This document shows, piece by piece, positions 6,457 to 6,887 of a stretch of DNA of 6,887 bases; the first letter of the stretch is position 1, and every line of letters starts with the position of its first letter. The notes under the pieces were generated by a model that did no database searches, was not told where the DNA came from, and was given only the letters and a program-made list of their open reading frames with translations. Position numbers and translations under genes: made by a program. Source of the DNA: Mycobacterium sp. (lineage in GTDB: Bacteria; Actinomycetota; Actinomycetes; Mycobacteriales; Mycobacteriaceae); assembly GCA_018500005.2 (NCBI GenBank), contig JAHBAP020000006.1, forward strand, positions 1 through 6,887. The letters run 5' to 3'.

Positions 6457-6887
6457 ATGAATTGGCTCGTCGCGGTCGCCGAGTTCGTCGTCAACGAAAT
6501 ACTGGCCGTCCCGGCCTATCTGATCGGCATCATCACCGCCGTCGGCCTGATCGCCCTTCGCAAGAGCGCCGGCCAGGTGATCGGCGGGGCACTCAAGGCA
6601 ACCCTGGGGTTCCTGCTGATCGGTGCCGGCGCCACCCTGGTGGTCGCCTCGCTCAAACCCCTCGGCGTGATGATCCAGGGCGCGGCGGGCACCAAGGGCG
6701 TGGTGCCGACCAACGAGGCGATCGTCGGCATCGCCCAGAAACAGTTCGGCGCGCAGGTGGCATGGCTGATGATTCTGGGCTTCGCGATCAGCCTGGTGCT
6801 GGCCCGGTTCACCCCACTGAACTACGTGTTCCTTACCGCCCACCACACGTTGTTCATGGCCACCATGCTCACCATCGTGCTGGCCAG
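6457..6887 (+). CDS. ulaA: PTS EIIC permease, UlaA/SgaT-like, 3' partial
   Basis: The window holds the first 143 codons; full-length E. coli UlaA is about 465 residues. This is the membrane channel of the ascorbate-type PTS (PF03611, EIIC-GAT). Visible membrane segments are at about 15-34 (ILAVPAYLIGIITAVGLIAL), 42-66, 97-114 (WLMILGFAISLVLARF) and a further one from about 128. Family signatures are VVPTNEAIVGIAQKQFGAQ (82-100), LARFTPLNYVFLTAHHTLFMAT (110-131), where the paired His of the HHT/HHTFFMA motif is typical of UlaA, and the Gly/Ala-rich GGALKATLGFLLIGAGATLV. It translocates the sugar while EIIB phosphorylates it; the product enters as the phosphate. It follows the EIIA-EIIB gene by 21 bp. 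The gene symbol reflects family identity, not proven ascorbate transport. Confidence 0.9.
   Translation, partial: MNWLVAVAEFVVNEILAVPAYLIGIITAVGLIALRKSAGQVIGGALKATLGFLLIGAGATLVVASLKPLGVMIQGAAGTKGVVPTNEAIVGIAQKQFGAQVAWLMILGFAISLVLARFTPLNYVFLTAHHTLFMATMLTIVLA

Noticed and set aside
5671..6846. A 391-codon open frame on the minus strand opposite the PTS genes
   Set aside because: It is antisense to two well-recognised PTS proteins, its translation is rich in Gly/Asp/Gln/His with no domain, and long antisense frames are usual in high-G+C DNA.

Overview
The window is high-G+C DNA with the coding style of a mycobacterium, most likely an environmental Mycolicibacterium-like species or close relative. 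The pointers are a secreted protein whose N-terminus reads ADSPALWALLGWARR (a common mycobacterial secreted-protein motif), a DUF4185 domain, an F420-dependent luciferase-like oxidoreductase, frequent GTG starts, and two genes with a TANNNT box placed as in leaderless mycobacterial promoters. The genus is inferred from gene content, not from a marker gene.

Left block, + strand (1-2477): a 5'-truncated secreted DUF4185 protein overlaps by 4 bp (GTGA) a predicted exported protein with a phytase-like esterase domain (PF13449 type). They look like a translationally coupled pair working outside the cytoplasmic membrane. DUF4185 proteins of mycobacteria have been shown to be endo-D-arabinanases (CAZy GH183), so an envelope-arabinan role is the best guess for the first gene. 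The window begins with a perfect 22-bp inverted repeat that is more likely a contig-edge fold-back than biology.

Middle block, - strand (2702-4548): an exported HNH/DUF1524-type nuclease lies 44 bp downstream of an 11-TM CaCA/CAX-type cation:proton exchanger. A strong GC hairpin (2631-2681) separates this block from the convergent left block and is a good bidirectional-terminator candidate. The exchanger has an AGGAGG site that fixes its GTG start.

Right block, + strand (4644-6887): diverging from the exchanger across 95 bp are an F420-type LLM oxidoreductase, then after 13 bp a fused PTS EIIA-EIIB protein of the ascorbate (Ula/Sga) type, then after 21 bp the start of a UlaA-like EIIC permease that runs off the window. 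The EIIA-EIIB plus EIIC pair forms a near-complete sugar-acid-type phosphotransferase transporter. EI and HPr, needed to feed it phosphate, are not in the window.

I saw no rRNA, tRNA, CRISPR array, insertion sequence or riboswitch. No convincing wholly new system is visible. The points most worth a second look are the Ula-type PTS adjoining an F420 enzyme, the DUF4185/phytase-like secreted pair, the terminal inverted repeat and the leaderless-type starts.
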